DNA of 64,000 bases, from assembly GCA_028015205.1 (NCBI GenBank), contig CM051513.1:49612341-49676340 (forward strand), read 5' to 3'. Numbering within the stretch: the stretch's first letter is position 1; every line of letters starts with the position of its first letter. The DNA is from Mytilisepta virgata. Taxonomy: Eukaryota > Mollusca > Bivalvia > Mytilida > Mytilidae. The position numbers and the translations under genes are program-made. Shown here piece by piece: positions 31,930 to 44,297 of the stretch. The notes beneath the pieces were generated by a model, which had not been told where the DNA came from, did no database searches, and saw only the letters and a list, made by a program, of their open reading frames with translations.

Positions 31930-34900
31930 AAGTTGTAATGTGGACTATATCCTAGAATATAACCCAACATCCCTCAAATATTTTACAAGACAGGTAAAAA
32001 GGTCTTTCATATTGTCGACTGTGTAGTACCGACGAATGATGTCGGATTTATCTACACGGTCTATTCAAAGGTGTTTAACAGTGTGTCGGCATTGGCAAGG
32101 GATACACTCAGGAGGCGGATCATTTTCTAAAATTTAAGAATGAGTCGTCCTGGTGTGGCCAATGCGATATCTAAATAAAACAACTTGTTCTCTTCGGCTT
32201 CTGTCGAAGAAAGAAATATTTGTGCCAACGGTTGGCTCAATAGCATGCCATTTGTTGTCTGTAAGCAGATCCCACTGGGACTGCCACAGACGTAAAACAT
32301 ATTGATAAATCAAAGGTTTAAATCAGTATAAGGCACTGATATATTAGTAACTGGTTCATCTAAAGCATCCTTCGCTATACTATCTACGACTGTGTTTCCT
32401 CGGATACCAATATGACTTGGTATCCACATAAAAATTATTTATTTGCCCATTTGGACAAGTCTTTTATAAAATTTAATAATGTGGGCGATTAAAGGGTTTT
32501 TATATTTCTGACCTTCTAGCTAATATAGACAAGACAGAGAATCTGAGCAAATAAGCAATTTTAGTTTATCATACGTTCTGACAAATTTTAATGCAAGAAT
32601 GATGGCTCTAGCTTCTGCAGTAAATATTGAACTGGAAGATGGAAGACGGAGAGTTGCTGCCTGCTGCCCATGGAAAGCTGCAGCAGCCACTTTGTTCCTG
32701 TCCTTGGATCCATCAGTATAAATTGAGTCATGATATGCAAACTTTGATTTTATTTCAGCTAAAAGTTGCTGAAGTATAATTTGGGTTAGTTTCCAACTTT
32801 TTGTGTTTTCTGATGTCAAAAATAAATATTGGTTTAGGTACAAGCCAAGGTGAAGATTGAGGTATATTAATAGGGGCTATTTCACCAAGGTTGATGTTGG
32901 AACCAGATATGTGTTGTTTCATCCGGATACCAAAAGGAGGAATTTTGTTTTCAGGCTATTCAAATATATCCTCATAGAGAGGGTTGAAAACTCAGAAGGA
33001 TACGCTTTCAGCTTTGTTAAATATTGTAGACCAAGTTTTATTCTACGGTTGTAAAGAGGCGGCTCGTTCGCCTCTATATATAAACTTTCTACGGGAGATG
33101 TTCTGAACGCCCCCAAGGCCAAACGTAGGCCTTGGTGGTGAACAGTATGTAGAATTTTTATATAGGATTTGCGAGCAGATCCATAAATAATAGAACCATA
33201 GTCAAGTTTCGATCTCACTAAAGATCTATATAAATTAAACAAAATGCTTTTATCAGCGCCCCAGTCAGTGCTGGAAACAACTTTTAAAATGTCCAATGCT
33301 TTCAAGCATTTAGCTTTCAGCATTTTGATATGGGATAGAAAGGTTAGTTTATTATCAAACAGAATTCCAAGGAATTTAGTTTCTTTCACAACTTTAATGG
33401 GTGCATTTTAGAGCTTTAGTTCAGGGTCTAAATGCAGTTTTCGTTTGTTACAAAAATGCATACAGACGGTTTTTGAGTTGGAAAATTTAAAACCATTTTC
33501 TGTGGCCCACTTTTCAATTTTATTTAAAGATAGCTGTAATTGTCTTTCTATATTGTTCATATTTTTAGCCCTATAACATATCAAAAAGTCATGTACATAG
33601 AGGGAGCCCTCAACATTTTGTTTTAACGTTTGAGCTAAACTGTTCATTTTTATACTAAATAGAGTGACGGAGAGGATACTTCCCTGAGGAACACCCATTT
33701 CTTGCTCAAAAAGGTCAGACATGGTGGTGTTAACTTTGACCTTGAATTGTATGTCTGAAAGAAAATTTTCAATGAAGGTAGGTAATCTACCTTTCAACCC
33801 CATATCATTTAGGTCTTTTAAAATACCATATTTCCAAGTGGTGTTGTATGCTTTTTCAAGGTCGAAAAAGACCGACACCACGTGTTCACCCTTAGCAAAC
33901 CCGTTGCATATGAAAGACTCGAACCGAACAAGATGATCTAATGTGCTTCTTCCCTGCCGGAATCCACACTGTATATTGGACAGGAGACCATTGGTCTCGA
34001 GGAACCAAACAAGGCGGTCGTTGATCATCCGTTCCATCGTCTTGCAATACGCAACCTGTGAGGGCAATTGGCCGATAATTCGACGATTCAAAATGATCTT
34101 TCCCAGGTTTTGGAACAGGGATAACTGTAGCTTGCTTCCAGAGGGAAGGCAAGTCGCGAGTAACCCATATTTTATTGAGGAGATCCAAAAGAGTTTCTAA
34201 ACATGAAAAAGGAAGGTGTTTCAGAAGTTTATAATGAATATCATCTGGGCCACATGCCGTGTCATGGGCCTTCGCCAGACAATTTTTGAGTTCATGAAGA
34301 GAGAAAGGACGGTTGTAGTCTTCTGAATTGTTTGATCGAAAGTTAAGTTTGGTTTTTTCGGTTCGGGTTTGAATACGTTGAAATTCCTGAGAGTAATTTT
34401 GAGAAGAAGATTTTTAGAAAAGGTTTCACCAAGTTTTTGAGAGATTTCATTTTCTGATGTTAAAAGGGTTTTGCTATCTTTTAGATGGTGAAGATTGGCT
34501 TTCCTGTTTTTACCATTAAGCTTTTGTATAAAGTTCCAAACTTTGTTCATTGGTGTATGAGAATTCATTTTTGAGACGAAGTTTTGCCAAGACTTTTGTC
34601 TTTTTTTGTTTAAATGTTCGACGTGCTTTTGCACGGAATATACGGAAGCTACTTAAATTATCTTGTGTTGGATGTTTATTGAATCGTCATTCGGCCTTCT
34701 TCCTACTTGTTTTCGCCTCCTCACAAACATCGTCAAACCATGGTTTGCTTTGTTGTTTTGGATTTGTCGACGTTTTAGGAATGGTTCTCCCAGCCATCGA
34801 TACTAACGTTTCATTACATTTGAGAACTGAATGAATAAAATTATCAAAATCATCTATTTTAAGTTCATCTCGACAGAGTTGCTCGAACAAAGGCCAATTG

Positions 34901-35622
34901 GCTTTGTCAAATTTCCAGCGAGCAACTCTCAGATGCAGTACGAAACAAATTTTCCAAAATGATTGGAAAATGATCACTTCCGCACAAGTCATCATGAACT
35001 CGACATGAGTAATCTAACAATAAAGAAGGATCACATATTGTTAAATCGATAGCCGAATAAGAACCATTTCGCGGATGAAGATAAGTATCAGAACCGTCGC
35101 TAAATACGCACAATCCTTCCTGGTTTAGGAAATCTTCGATTTTCTTTCCTTTATTATTTTGCATATTACTACCCCAAATAGGGTTGTGAGCGTTAAAATC
35201 TCCAACCAGTAGGAAAGGAGCTGGCAACTGACTGATCAAAGATCTTAGTTGCTGGGAATCCAAGGTTGAATTTGGAGGAATATATACTGAACATATAGTA
35301 ATTGATTTTTCAAGAGAAACTCTGGCAGCAACAGCTTGCAGATTTGTTGTAAGGTTAACCTGACTGTGAATATTGTTGTAAGGTTAACCTGACTGTGAAT
35401 AATGTCATTTTTAACAAGGATAGAAGAACCGCCTGCAGCTCTTTCATCCTTTCCGACGTAAGTACTGTATAAAGTATAGTTTTTAACATTAATAGAATCA
35501 TTTTCTTTCAAGTGAGTTTCTTGGAGACAAATAGCAACAGGAAGGAATGTTTGGATAAGTAACGATAGTTCGATAAAGTTAGTTTTTAAACTCCGGCAAT
35601 TCCATTGTAATATTTTCTTCAT
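31930..35622 (-). pseudogene. L7 ORF2 (EN, RT, RNase H), frameshifted
   Basis: The ATG at 35622 begins MKKILQWNCRSL. The endonuclease lies at 34907-35263 (VGDFNAHNPIWG, SDHFPI) and 35245-35622, with a local duplication of aaggttaacctgactgtgaat at 35350-35400. RT lies at 33408-34091 (FFDLEKAYNTTW, GVPQGSILS). The catalytic box reads YVHDFLICYRA, so one of the two metal-binding Asp is His: RT is dead even without frameshifts. RNase H starts at 32520-32843 (YTDGSKDRNKVAAAAFHG, AEA, SDS). The C-terminal part to ~31930 is broken. Confidence 0.88.
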
Positions 35623-35624
35623 TT

Positions 35625-36634
35625 TCTGGGCGGACGAATAGGAGAGAATTTGTTATTACGCCGCGCTCGCGGTGAACAGCTCCCACTTCTCCAAACAGAG
35701 CCATTTGAAATGGGGTCACCCCAGACTGATTCAGAATAATCATCTGGGGTTACTTCCATTTGGTTGTCATCATCGCCTTATTCAGATGACACCGTCTGAA
35801 ATTTTACCAAGTGCTTTTCCGCTTTCTTTATGCGACCAGTGTTCTGTTTTAACTTTTCTATTGAAGATGAACGTTTATTTTGCTGTTGTGATGATGAAGA
35901 CTGCTTATTGGATTTCTCAGGTGAAGACTGTTTATTGGTTGAAGTTGAGGACTTTTGTGTTGAGGATTGAGATTTTGTATTTGAAGCATTATTTGCAGAT
36001 TTGTTTGATGTTTGAAGTTTTCGCCCTAGATCTTCGTGCATCTGTTTGTCAACATTAGAGTTGATATAAATATCAGCCATCTCAAAGTGGTTAAAAGATG
36101 AAGCTGACGTCTGCGAAGAACTGGATGGCTGTAAAGTTGTAGTGGATTTTGGCATGGAAGTAGTAGATTCAGAGACAAGTACTGGATGTTCAGTGCCATG
36201 TGGCCATGTAAAAACTGTTTGAACAGAGAGAGATCTTGAAGTTGGAGGTCCTTTAACCTTATCAGCATCAGTAGAATTGTGAGGCGAGTTATTCGCGAGA
36301 TGGGTACAGTGCTAATATCAGTTAAAGAAAGCAAATTTTTAGATTGTTGTGGCCTAAAGCATTCTACAAGTATACTTCCAGATTTTAATTTTGAAACGTT
36401 TTTAACGGTGCCTGCGCAACCTTGTATAGACTTTTGTAACATAAATGGTGAACTTTTGGATAGGGCCCTTTCTGAATTTTGGCTTGTTAGAACCAAATAT
36501 TTAAAACACTTTCCGGGATCAATATTTTGGGACTTTGATGTATGTTCTTCATCATCACTTTCTTCTTTTTTTCTTTTTGGACTTGTTGACAGGGGTTTTG
36601 GGGGGTTGTTTTTTATTTGATTTGTAAACTCCAT
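35625..36634 (-). pseudogene. L7 ORF1 with zinc knuckles deleted
   Basis: The ATG is at 36634 (MEFTNQIKNNPPKP). The frame is open for ~120 codons through the acidic SDDEEH patch, the SSPFMLQKSIQGCAG region and ECFRPQQSKNLLSLTDIS. Near 36290-36300 it jumps to sequence that lies after the knuckles in other copies, removing roughly 100-150 codons including all CCHC motifs. The Ser/Gln/Lys-rich tail continues in another frame (35778-36155). Confidence 0.82.
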
Positions 36635-37760
36635 GGTGATTTCTGTTTGTTCGTTGCCCTTGCTCCCCGCCCATCTCGGCTCAGCATCAATATGATGTAT
36701 GCCTGCCGCATATGCGACAAGCACCAGGGATACACTGACAAGATATTCGCAAAGAGTACCTCTTAATGGGTGCAGGCCTTGTGCCAGGAGTTGCCCGGCA
36801 AAACAACCGCTCAAAGTAACATCTACACGATTGACCCATGAGCCACCGCCTTCTTGAACCCAACCTATGTAAATGGTACTATTGTTGTACATTTTGAAAT
36901 CAGGTCAAGTTCAAGGGCTTGGCGTGACCAGCCGATTGATCAGGACCGGGCCCATCCGACCGCCCGTTTCAGATAAAGTAAGGGCCAAAGTGGCGTGTTT
37001 CAGCCACCAGGATCCCGTCCTCTATCCTTACGGGTATCCACACACGGCAAACATGTGGCCTCATTAAGCCGAGGAAGCCTTGCCCCATGAGCCACCGCCT
37101 TCTCCGTGTTTCCATCAGTGGTCATCTTCCAAGAACCCGGAACCCAAACATCAACCTATGGGATATATCTATACCACCTTAGGTATCATTGAGGGCTCCT
37201 TTGGGTCTTTTCAAACAACCACGAGAAAACAGCAGAGGGCAAGACGTGACCAGTTTTTACTGGACCGGGACCATCCAGCTACTCTTGAGATTGTTGTAGA
37301 AAAATCAAACCAAAAATGAAAATGAATCTGACTAATAACGAAAACCTAATACAATAAATTTTATAGTGACTAACGTGGAGAAAATAAACTAAATATAAAC
37401 AATGAAAAATAATAAAAATAAAAATAAACATTTTGAGCATGTTGAGTTTTGTGACCCATAAGCCAACACCAATCCGCCAATCAGGAATTTAGAATTTAAC
37501 GAAAACATTTGGAATAAAAAAAAATAAAAAAAATAAATATTTTAAAGGATTGATGTGACGAGCCGATTCACCGAATCGGGTCCATTCAGTGTCCCGTCTA
37601 GGTAAAGATTGTGCCCTAGATGGTGATCGGAACCGTTTATCCGGTCAACCAGGAACACTATTACCGACACAGGTTTGCGACACACGGCAAACATGTCGCT
37701 TCTTTAGGCCGAGGAGCTGTGGGCCTATTCTTTTAGTGTCACCGGGACCCACACGGGGGC
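36635..37760 (-). other. L7 5'UTR
   Basis: A family 5'UTR with the near-palindrome (ctgccgcatatgcgacaag at ~36705), the gagccaccgccttcttgaac module and the terminal block with acatgtcgcttctttagg. The terminal region has small deletions relative to L1. Confidence 0.8.
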
Positions 37761-37771
37761 AATTCCATTGA
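37761..37771. repeat. Target-site duplication, right side of L7
   Basis: aattccattga, identical to 31616-31626; L5 resumes with attatattactcatt. Confidence 0.8.
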
Positions 37772-39655
37772 ATTATATTACTCATTTTTGGGTAATAGGA
37801 GAGACGAATAGGAGAGAATTTGGAATTACGCAGCGGGTGTGGAGAAGAGCTCCTATTACTCCGCACAGATATCTGTTATTGGATCTCCCCAGACTGATTC
37901 AGATAAATCATGTGGGGTTACATACATTTGGCTGTCATCATCGGCATATTCTCATGACAGCGTTTGAAATTTAACTAGATATTTTTCTGCCTTTTTCAAT
38001 CGACCTGTGTTCTGTTTCAATTTGTTTTCTATTGAAGAGGAAGGAGTGTTTTTCTGTTATGATGATGCGGATTGTTGATTTGGTTCTTGAGGTGATGATT
38101 GTTTACTGGAGGAGATTGCAGTTTCTTAATGGAAAGTGAAGACTCGTGTTGAGGACTGAGTTTTGTATTTTGTATTCTCTTTCACATTCAAAACTTGAGT
38201 GGCCCTCACCTACCAGAACACTTGACCCACCTTTCTGTTCCCCTACAAGAACTCTTCCCCTGACATTTGAAGCAGCGGGTAGGGTTAGGAATGAAAGGGT
38301 CAATTCGTATTCTATAAAGTACTAGGTAAATGTGGTCGGGGATTTTTGAAAGCTCAAATATTAAGAGATATGTATTAAGCTTTATAATTTTGTTTTAAGA
38401 TTTTTTGGAGAAACGTTTAACTTTTGTGATATGTTGAGAATTTAGTTCTGCACAAATGTCGTCCTCTGACATGTCAATTAAATCATGATCTCTGCCTCGG
38501 ATAATACCTTGACAGTAGTTACGAGTTCTATGACAAGTTGCAGAAATGGCAACGTCCATGTTTCCGTCATTGACAAAAGATTTTTGGACTGTTGCTGTCT
38601 GGTGCCCTCCACAAGGAGACATCCATTTTTCATTTTGGTAACTTTCTCTACTGTGCCTGCCACTGATTGATTTTTTTTTTGTAAAATGAATGGGGATAAT
38701 TTATTTAAAAGTTTTTTTCTGGGTTCAAACTGTTCAAAACTATAAATCTGGGGAAAATGTCCGAACTTGTTTTTACAATTTTGTTGGGAATGTCCTCATC
38801 ATGACTTGAATCCTGCAATGTTCGTTTGTTAACTGAATTTGGTGTTTTGGGGTTCTGGTTTTCATTTGAATTCTCGATAGTGAATTGTGATGTTTCGTTA
38901 CTCTTGATCCCCGCCCATCTCGGAGCAGCACCAAAAACGATGTATATCTGCCACATTCGCAACAAGTAACAGGGCTACAAGAATAAGATACTCGCATGGA
39001 GTACCTTTCAATGGGTGCAAGCCTTGTGACAGGGGTTGCCCGCCAAGACAACCGCCCAAGGTAACACCCATACGTTTGACCCATGAGCCACCGCCTTCTT
39101 GAACCCAACATTTATAAATGGTACTATTGTACATTTTGGAAACAAGTCAAGTTCAAGGGCTTGGTGTGACCAGCCGATTCATCAGGAGAGGGCCATCCGA
39201 TCTCCCGTTTAAGATGAAGTAAAGGAAGCCTTCCCCAATTACCCACCGCCTTCTCCTCGTTTCCGTCAGTGGTCTCCAAGACAAAGGAACCCTAACATCA
39301 ACTTATTTGATACGTGCATTCTATCCATCCAATCCCATTGTATCTAGATGTCACTGAGGGTTCCTTTGGATCTTTTCAAAAATCCACGGGAAAACAGAAT
39401 AGGGCAAGTCATGACCAGTTTTGGCTGGACCGGGGTCATCCAGCCATGCCTTGAACTGGGTGTAGAAAATTAATATTTAGATACATCAAAAGATGAAAAT
39501 GTAGGCAGTTCTTCAAAAGCCAAAATATAATATTTTAGTCGCAATACCAAAAAAATTAAAACAATGATAAAGAATAAAATGTCAAACCTGAAAAATAAAT
39601 AATTTGAGCCTGTTGAGGTTTCTGACCCATAAGCCAGCAACAATCCCGCCAATCA
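37761..39655 (-). pseudogene. L5 ORF1 remnant and 5'UTR (5'-truncated)
   Basis: L5 continues past L7 with the ORF2 start (MSNIIQWNC at ~37790). A decayed ORF1 follows: Ser-rich tail ~37980-38160, a knuckle remnant ~38170-38280, and 38395-38670 with KMKNGCLLVEGTRQQQSKNL. Its N-terminus is near 38880, and 5'UTR extends to ~39655. The 5'UTR ends within the gacccataagccagcaac module, so ~350 bp of the usual 5' end are missing. Unique host sequence follows. Confidence 0.8.
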
Positions 39656-39759
39656 AATCAATCACCTACATTCCCTTCATGATTATGTTGTAAATGATAG
39701 ACTTAACTGATACTATGTACCATTAAATTATTGTAATGAACAATGTAGAGAAAACTTAC

Positions 39760-40032
39760 CATTAACTTCCATTTCACATAATTCTATCATAACGTTTGCC
39801 TTGTTATAATAAGAGGGATAGTATTGCTCTGATTTCCGTTCGTTGTACATTATAACGTATCTTCCGTGACTGACACAACTAAATGTCATAACAGATTGTA
39901 CAGAATTAGGATCCTCATTGATCTCACGATAACATAAATAACCATCCTGTTTGTTACTGGCTTCGTCTTGATCAGTTGTTGTATTAGCAACAATTAAGAA
40001 AAAACCTGCATTTCGTCCTCTAAATGTGGTAT
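39760..40032 (-). CDS. Gene B exon 3: C-terminal half of an FTP (fucolectin-type) domain
   Basis: Minus-strand exon of 273 bp, phase 1 at both ends. The acceptor is tatattttcag at 40033 and onward; the donor is GTAAGT at 39759-39754. The translation starts TTFRGRNAGFFLIVANTT, contains GYLCYREIN, then the FTP signature FSCVSHGRYVIMYNERK, and ends IEFCEMEVNG. This matches the second half of F5/8C-like fucolectin/tachylectin-4/pentraxin-1 domains, which bind fucose in the lectin members. In molluscs such domains often precede EGF repeats in membrane receptors. The next exon was not found. The LINE stack begins ~100 bp downstream. Confidence 0.8.
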
Positions 40033-40888
40033 CTGAAAATATATAAGCTGTTTATTTACATAAAGTAATATTATAGAGATGTTTTGTTTTTGATTTAAGT
40101 TGTGTTGTGTATACAACACCTAAATTAACATGAAGGTGTCGCTGCCCACTTTCTTCTCCACAAATTAGAGTTCAAATGTATCAACTTAGAACTTCATGAT
40201 GGAGTGTAATGAGCGAACTGATATGTTAGTATCTCATATAATACACGATGCTGTATATTTCCTTCAATTTAAATCAGATGCGTACCACTAGATATTGACA
40301 GAGTCACGTGCTGTCATATATTGTGGAATTATTTAAGATAATATTGACTTCTAAACACATGCACATATCACTCTCAGTGTTAGCTCTCATTTACTTAGAT
40401 AATAGGAAGAAAAAAAAATACAAATTCGCGTTACAGTTAATATAAAGTAACAGTTAGAGATATCCAACACAGAAGAATAGATGACAGGTTTGAGGTAAGA
40501 TGACTTTATTATTGTTAAGATCATTTGTATGAAACTGAATGTTTTCACAGATTACAACACAAAAATGTATAACAAATACTTTAATAATTTATCCAACCAC
40601 TGTAAATTCCAAAACCTAACAAACAAATAAGGCTGTTATCAGTGCATATCAAGTTAAATGTTAGATAATTTGGTAGTGAGAATATGGAAAGTAAAACAAA
40701 TAGAAGGAATAAGATTTTTTGTAGACATTCAGACCCGACAGACAAATGGGGAAAATTATAATATACAAAAAGTTCCACATAAACAAGGAATAAACCCAGC
40801 CATTATAAAAGTTAAGGAAACTTTTAAGCGTTCTAGCTTTAAGCGACAAGAAAAATATAATAAATATACTGACTCCACTGGGTCGCAC

Positions 40889-41113
40889 TGTACTCTGTTC
40901 TTAGAACGATCGTAATATCATGTATACTGTATATTTGCTTAAGATCTACGCTCCATGTTGCTGTTCGTTGATTGCCTGCTGATATTGCACATGATTTACC
41001 ATAATAAGACAGATTTCGCCGACCATCTACAGCCATACTTGCTGGAAAACTTCCTAGTGTCGGATTTATAAGTGTTGTCCTTTGGTAGGCGTCCCTTTTC
41101 AATGCTAAATTAT
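40889..41113 (-). CDS. Gene B exon 2: N-terminal half of the FTP domain
   Basis: Minus-strand exon of 225 bp, phase 1 in and phase 1 out. The acceptor is acatattttag (AG at 41115-41114). The chosen donor is GT at 40888-40887 (tacaGTGCGA), a weak site but the only one that keeps the frame into exon 3. The translation begins (D)NLALKRDAYQRTT and contains MAVDGRRNL, then TATWSVDLKQIYSIHDITIV, the usual order of an FTP domain (NxAxxKxAxQ, AVDG, WWxVDLG, IxxIxI). Exons 2 and 3 together give ~166 residues, a full FTP domain. A PLE fragment lies just 18 bp upstream of the exon. Confidence 0.78.
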
Positions 41114-41130
41114 CTAAAATATGTTCAACA

Positions 41131-41514
41131 TTTAAATTTTTCTAAATAAAGTAATTTCAATTGGAGTTAATGTGTTATAAAGCGACCATATTTGGAGGTG
41201 AATGTGACCAGGCAATCGAAAGTGATTGCCAACTGGACAATCAGTTCCATTCTTTATAGAACGCAAGTGTTCTGCAAAGCGGTCACCAAGGCGACGACAT
41301 GTCTCTCCGATATATACCTTATCACAATTCGTACAGACGATTGCGTAAACCAAATTTATATCGGTACAGATATACCCATTTTGAATTATGTATTTGTTGT
41401 CAGCGCCCAAGATCTCTTTGGTATCTATGGTGTAGGGGCATGTCACACATCTGGACCTTTTACATGGCCTGGTTCCCCGGTAGTCAGTTTTTCCTGAGGA
41501 AATGTTCGAACAAT
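41131..41514 (-). pseudogene. Penelope-like element fragment: GIY-YIG endonuclease
   Basis: Minus-strand frame encoding the C-terminal part of a Penelope-type retroelement. A cysteine-rich lead (RPCKRSRCVTCPYTIDT) is followed by the GIY-YIG-like core (LVYAIVCTNCDKVYIGETCR), then RLGDRFAEHLR with the catalytic-type Arg, then NHFRLPGHIHLQ. Downstream residues do not fit the family and a stop follows, so the 3' end is lost. No RT is attached. It abuts the acceptor of gene B exon 2. Type: EN-positive PLE. Confidence 0.85.
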
Positions 41515-43542
41515 AAACATAGAAAATTTACCAAATAAATTGGAAACATTTCTGTTGTAAAAATTACTTGTATCTTTTACATGTGTATATCTATTTCAAC
41601 AATAAAGAGACTTCCGAATTATTTCATCAGGAAGTTTTGTTTGTAATATTAAGAATAAAAAAAACTGATATTTTTAAATCTTCAAAAGTTGATTAATTGT
41701 ATAACGACGTTTTCCCATTATCTCTCTGTGATGTCAGACTTTATGACGTATTTCAACACATCTGATTGGGCTCATGAATTCAAAGCCCCTAGTACATGCT
41801 AGTACCAGTTTAGTCTTGAAACTGCATGCAAAAATAATAAGTGTTGTTCCGATTACGATAAACCAAATTTCCTCTGAAAAATGTATGCCTTTTATTGCAT
41901 TTTTTATATTTCGTCAAAGGCAACCATATTCAATGTTCTAAAAATTACAGAAGTTTATGTATGACTCGACATTTGCGGAAAGTGATTTTAATTGAAGAAA
42001 TAGTTCCCGCAATTATTGTTGAAATCTTTGTTAACAACAAATTTCGGCTGTGACAGAGATTGTAAATTAGTTTAGATTGGATTTTACAGTTCTACTCATA
42101 TGCAATTTAATTTTACAAGCGTTGAACTCACATATCGAGTGAATAATATACCATCGAAATACATTCCTGGATTTTTAAATTTCAGCAGAATAATTTGTTG
42201 TTATGCATGAGAGAGATCAGGCGAACTGCTGCATTTGGAATGAATAAGTGTATTACATGATTTTGTTTTCCCAACAAGCAGGGTCCATGTTCAAAAACAT
42301 CCAGGCTAGAAATATTGAGAGAGGATGTTTGTGCATACAAAATATACATTGTTATAGAAATATCAGACCCAACAGAAATAATGTACCGTTCAATCCATTT
42401 TTCTTTTTTTCTTAATTCCCGAATGTCATAAAATTAAACTTTTAATTTTCAGACGCCTATTATAATATTCTTGGTACATCTTTTAAAAAATCATTCGTAC
42501 TAGCGGCATGCTAGCAAAACGCCTCTCTACCAAGTCTTCCTACTTTTACTAACATAATTGTTATATTCAACGTTTGAGCATGGGTACCCTAATATTTTTA
42601 TATTTTCTCAATTATCGTGAATCTACGTGCATTAACGTCAAATTAGTTGTTTACATAACTGTAGGAGAACACCAATAACTGTTTTTCGTGAAGACTCGAT
42701 GTTTTACCTTATGCCATTTTCAAATAAATCCAATAAAAACAAGTATATGCAATTGTAATATCTTTTAAAGGTCTACATACTGAAAAAAATAGTAAACTGT
42801 AGGATACTTTCAATTTCTTCGACTTGACCTAAAAGTATTTTGTTTGGAGGGACTGACGCAACAGCCTTCAACGCCCGAGGCGAGCACACTATCATTGGAC
42901 AAATGAGATGGTACAAGATCGACTTATATCAGATGGGGCTAACGTTTTCTATGTCTAGAAATTTTTATAATTTTTTATGCCAGACTTTAATGCTAAAAAT
43001 TTAATGTATAATAAAATTACAAATCATAATATAATTAGGCAAGTGGACTGTCACTCTTGAAAGCTGATGTAGTGTTTGGCGTATACAGTTCTCAAAATAC
43101 TAATACTCATACTGCCATAATTGTCTTCATTCTACTCTTACATTTATCGTTTTATAAAATTCCTAATTTCGACAGAAAACCTTTGATTCAATCAGAACAC
43201 AATTTGTACTTCTTTGAACTAAGGCTCATTTGGGCCTTTATTTATAATATATGTAGGCACTATATTATTTAATAGCTGATAGGATTCTGTTATTCATTAA
43301 GCCTATGAAATTTCGGTGTGTTCTGGAAGTTCTTGACGTTGAAAGTTGAATTGTAAATCTCACATTTTTATGCAGTGTATCATGGAGTTATTTAATTAAA
43401 AACTCTCTAACAATTAATAATTCAGTGGTATGCCTTATAGATTGTTTGTTCATTTCAAGGAATATATAGAAAAACCTGTTCAAAACTTGACATTAATAAT
43501 ATTTCAACATAGAAAAATTAGCATTTTAAAAACAAATCTTAC
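41515..43542. other. Gene B intron 1, no recognisable element
   Basis: AT-rich sequence between the signal-peptide exon and the PLE fragment. It has no open frame of note on either strand and no clear repeat. Confidence 0.5.
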
Positions 43543-43630
43543 CGTATCCCTGACATAAATGTCCTAATGTCATTAAAATATATCCGCTCAGAAGTACCAC
43601 CTTTTGTTCATCAACAGATAGTGTATACAT
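43543..43630 (-). CDS. Gene B exon 1: start codon and signal peptide
   Basis: The minus-strand ATG at 43630 begins MYTLSVDEQK, followed by a hydrophobic stretch VVLLSGYILMTLGHLCQGY (29 codons plus one base) and a GTAAGA donor at 43542. The one-base overhang (g) joins the first two bases of exon 2 to make GAT, so phase 1 matches. A short signal peptide right before an FTP domain fits a secreted or type I membrane protein. Some in-frame upstream sequence is open, so the exact start and 5'UTR end are not fixed. No promoter element was identified. Confidence 0.62.
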
Positions 43631-44189
43631 TTCCGTTGATTCCGATTGAAGGTAATTCTTTGGTAGGTATTTGGTAAGTATTTTATATACACATAAATAA
43701 GAAATGTTTGTATATTAAGTTCTTCATTAATAACGGAAAAAATATATCTTCTGTATCCTACAGAATTTTAAATCCTATAAAGACGGTAGCAGACGTAAAT
43801 CTTTAAAAGTTCTTAAGACCACTTGAGTGAACATTTTATGGCACTTCTATTTTATGATACCTTTATGGTATTTAAAACGTGAAAAGTTTAGTGCTTATTT
43901 TTATTTACTAAATTTAGAATAATATAGTGTATTATATGTTTAAATATATTGATTTCGTTAGGTTATCCGATTGCCTCATTTAATAAAACCTGGTCGTTAC
44001 AATATATCCAAATGCCTGTATTGCAAATTTCGCAAAAAAAAAAAAACTCAATAAAGCAAGGCTCCGGAGTTAATTTTTGACACCTTATCCTGCTTTTACT
44101 TCAACGCATGCAAGATGATAAAAGCACTAATTTACGAACATATCATTGACCATGAATAACTGTTTAGATATTAAGAATCTAACCAAGGC
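43631..44189. other. Upstream region of gene B
   Basis: AT-rich, no coding signal seen. It should hold the gene B promoter, but no element could be identified by eye. An A-run lies at ~44033-44046. Confidence 0.4.
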
Positions 44190-44297
44190 GAGAGTGCAAG
44201 ATAGAGAAATGTCAGACACAGTCGGGTAAGATTTATCCTTCTCTTTCTCGGCTTAATCTTACCCAGGATGTCAGGAGATTTCCCTATCTTGCACGAG
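44190..44297. repeat. Imperfect palindrome (foldback element)
   Basis: The left arm gtgcaagatagagaaat...gggtaagatt (about 44194-44233) pairs with the right arm aatcttaccc...atttccctatcttgcac (about 44254-44294), with a few mismatches and a ~20-base loop. It could be a small MITE or foldback repeat. No target duplication was identified. Confidence 0.65.

Larger units (their letters stand above)
31627..37760 (-). mobile_element. LINE L7, near full length, nested at the ORF2 start of L5
   Basis: A 6134-bp copy with an attg tail and gttgtttaacg 3' end at 31627 and the family 5' end (acccacacggggg) at 37760. It is inserted within the first codons of L5 ORF2. 3'UTR to ~31970, ORF2 to 35622, ORF1 to 36634, 5'UTR to 37760. 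ORF1 has lost the zinc-knuckle region. Confidence 0.9.
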
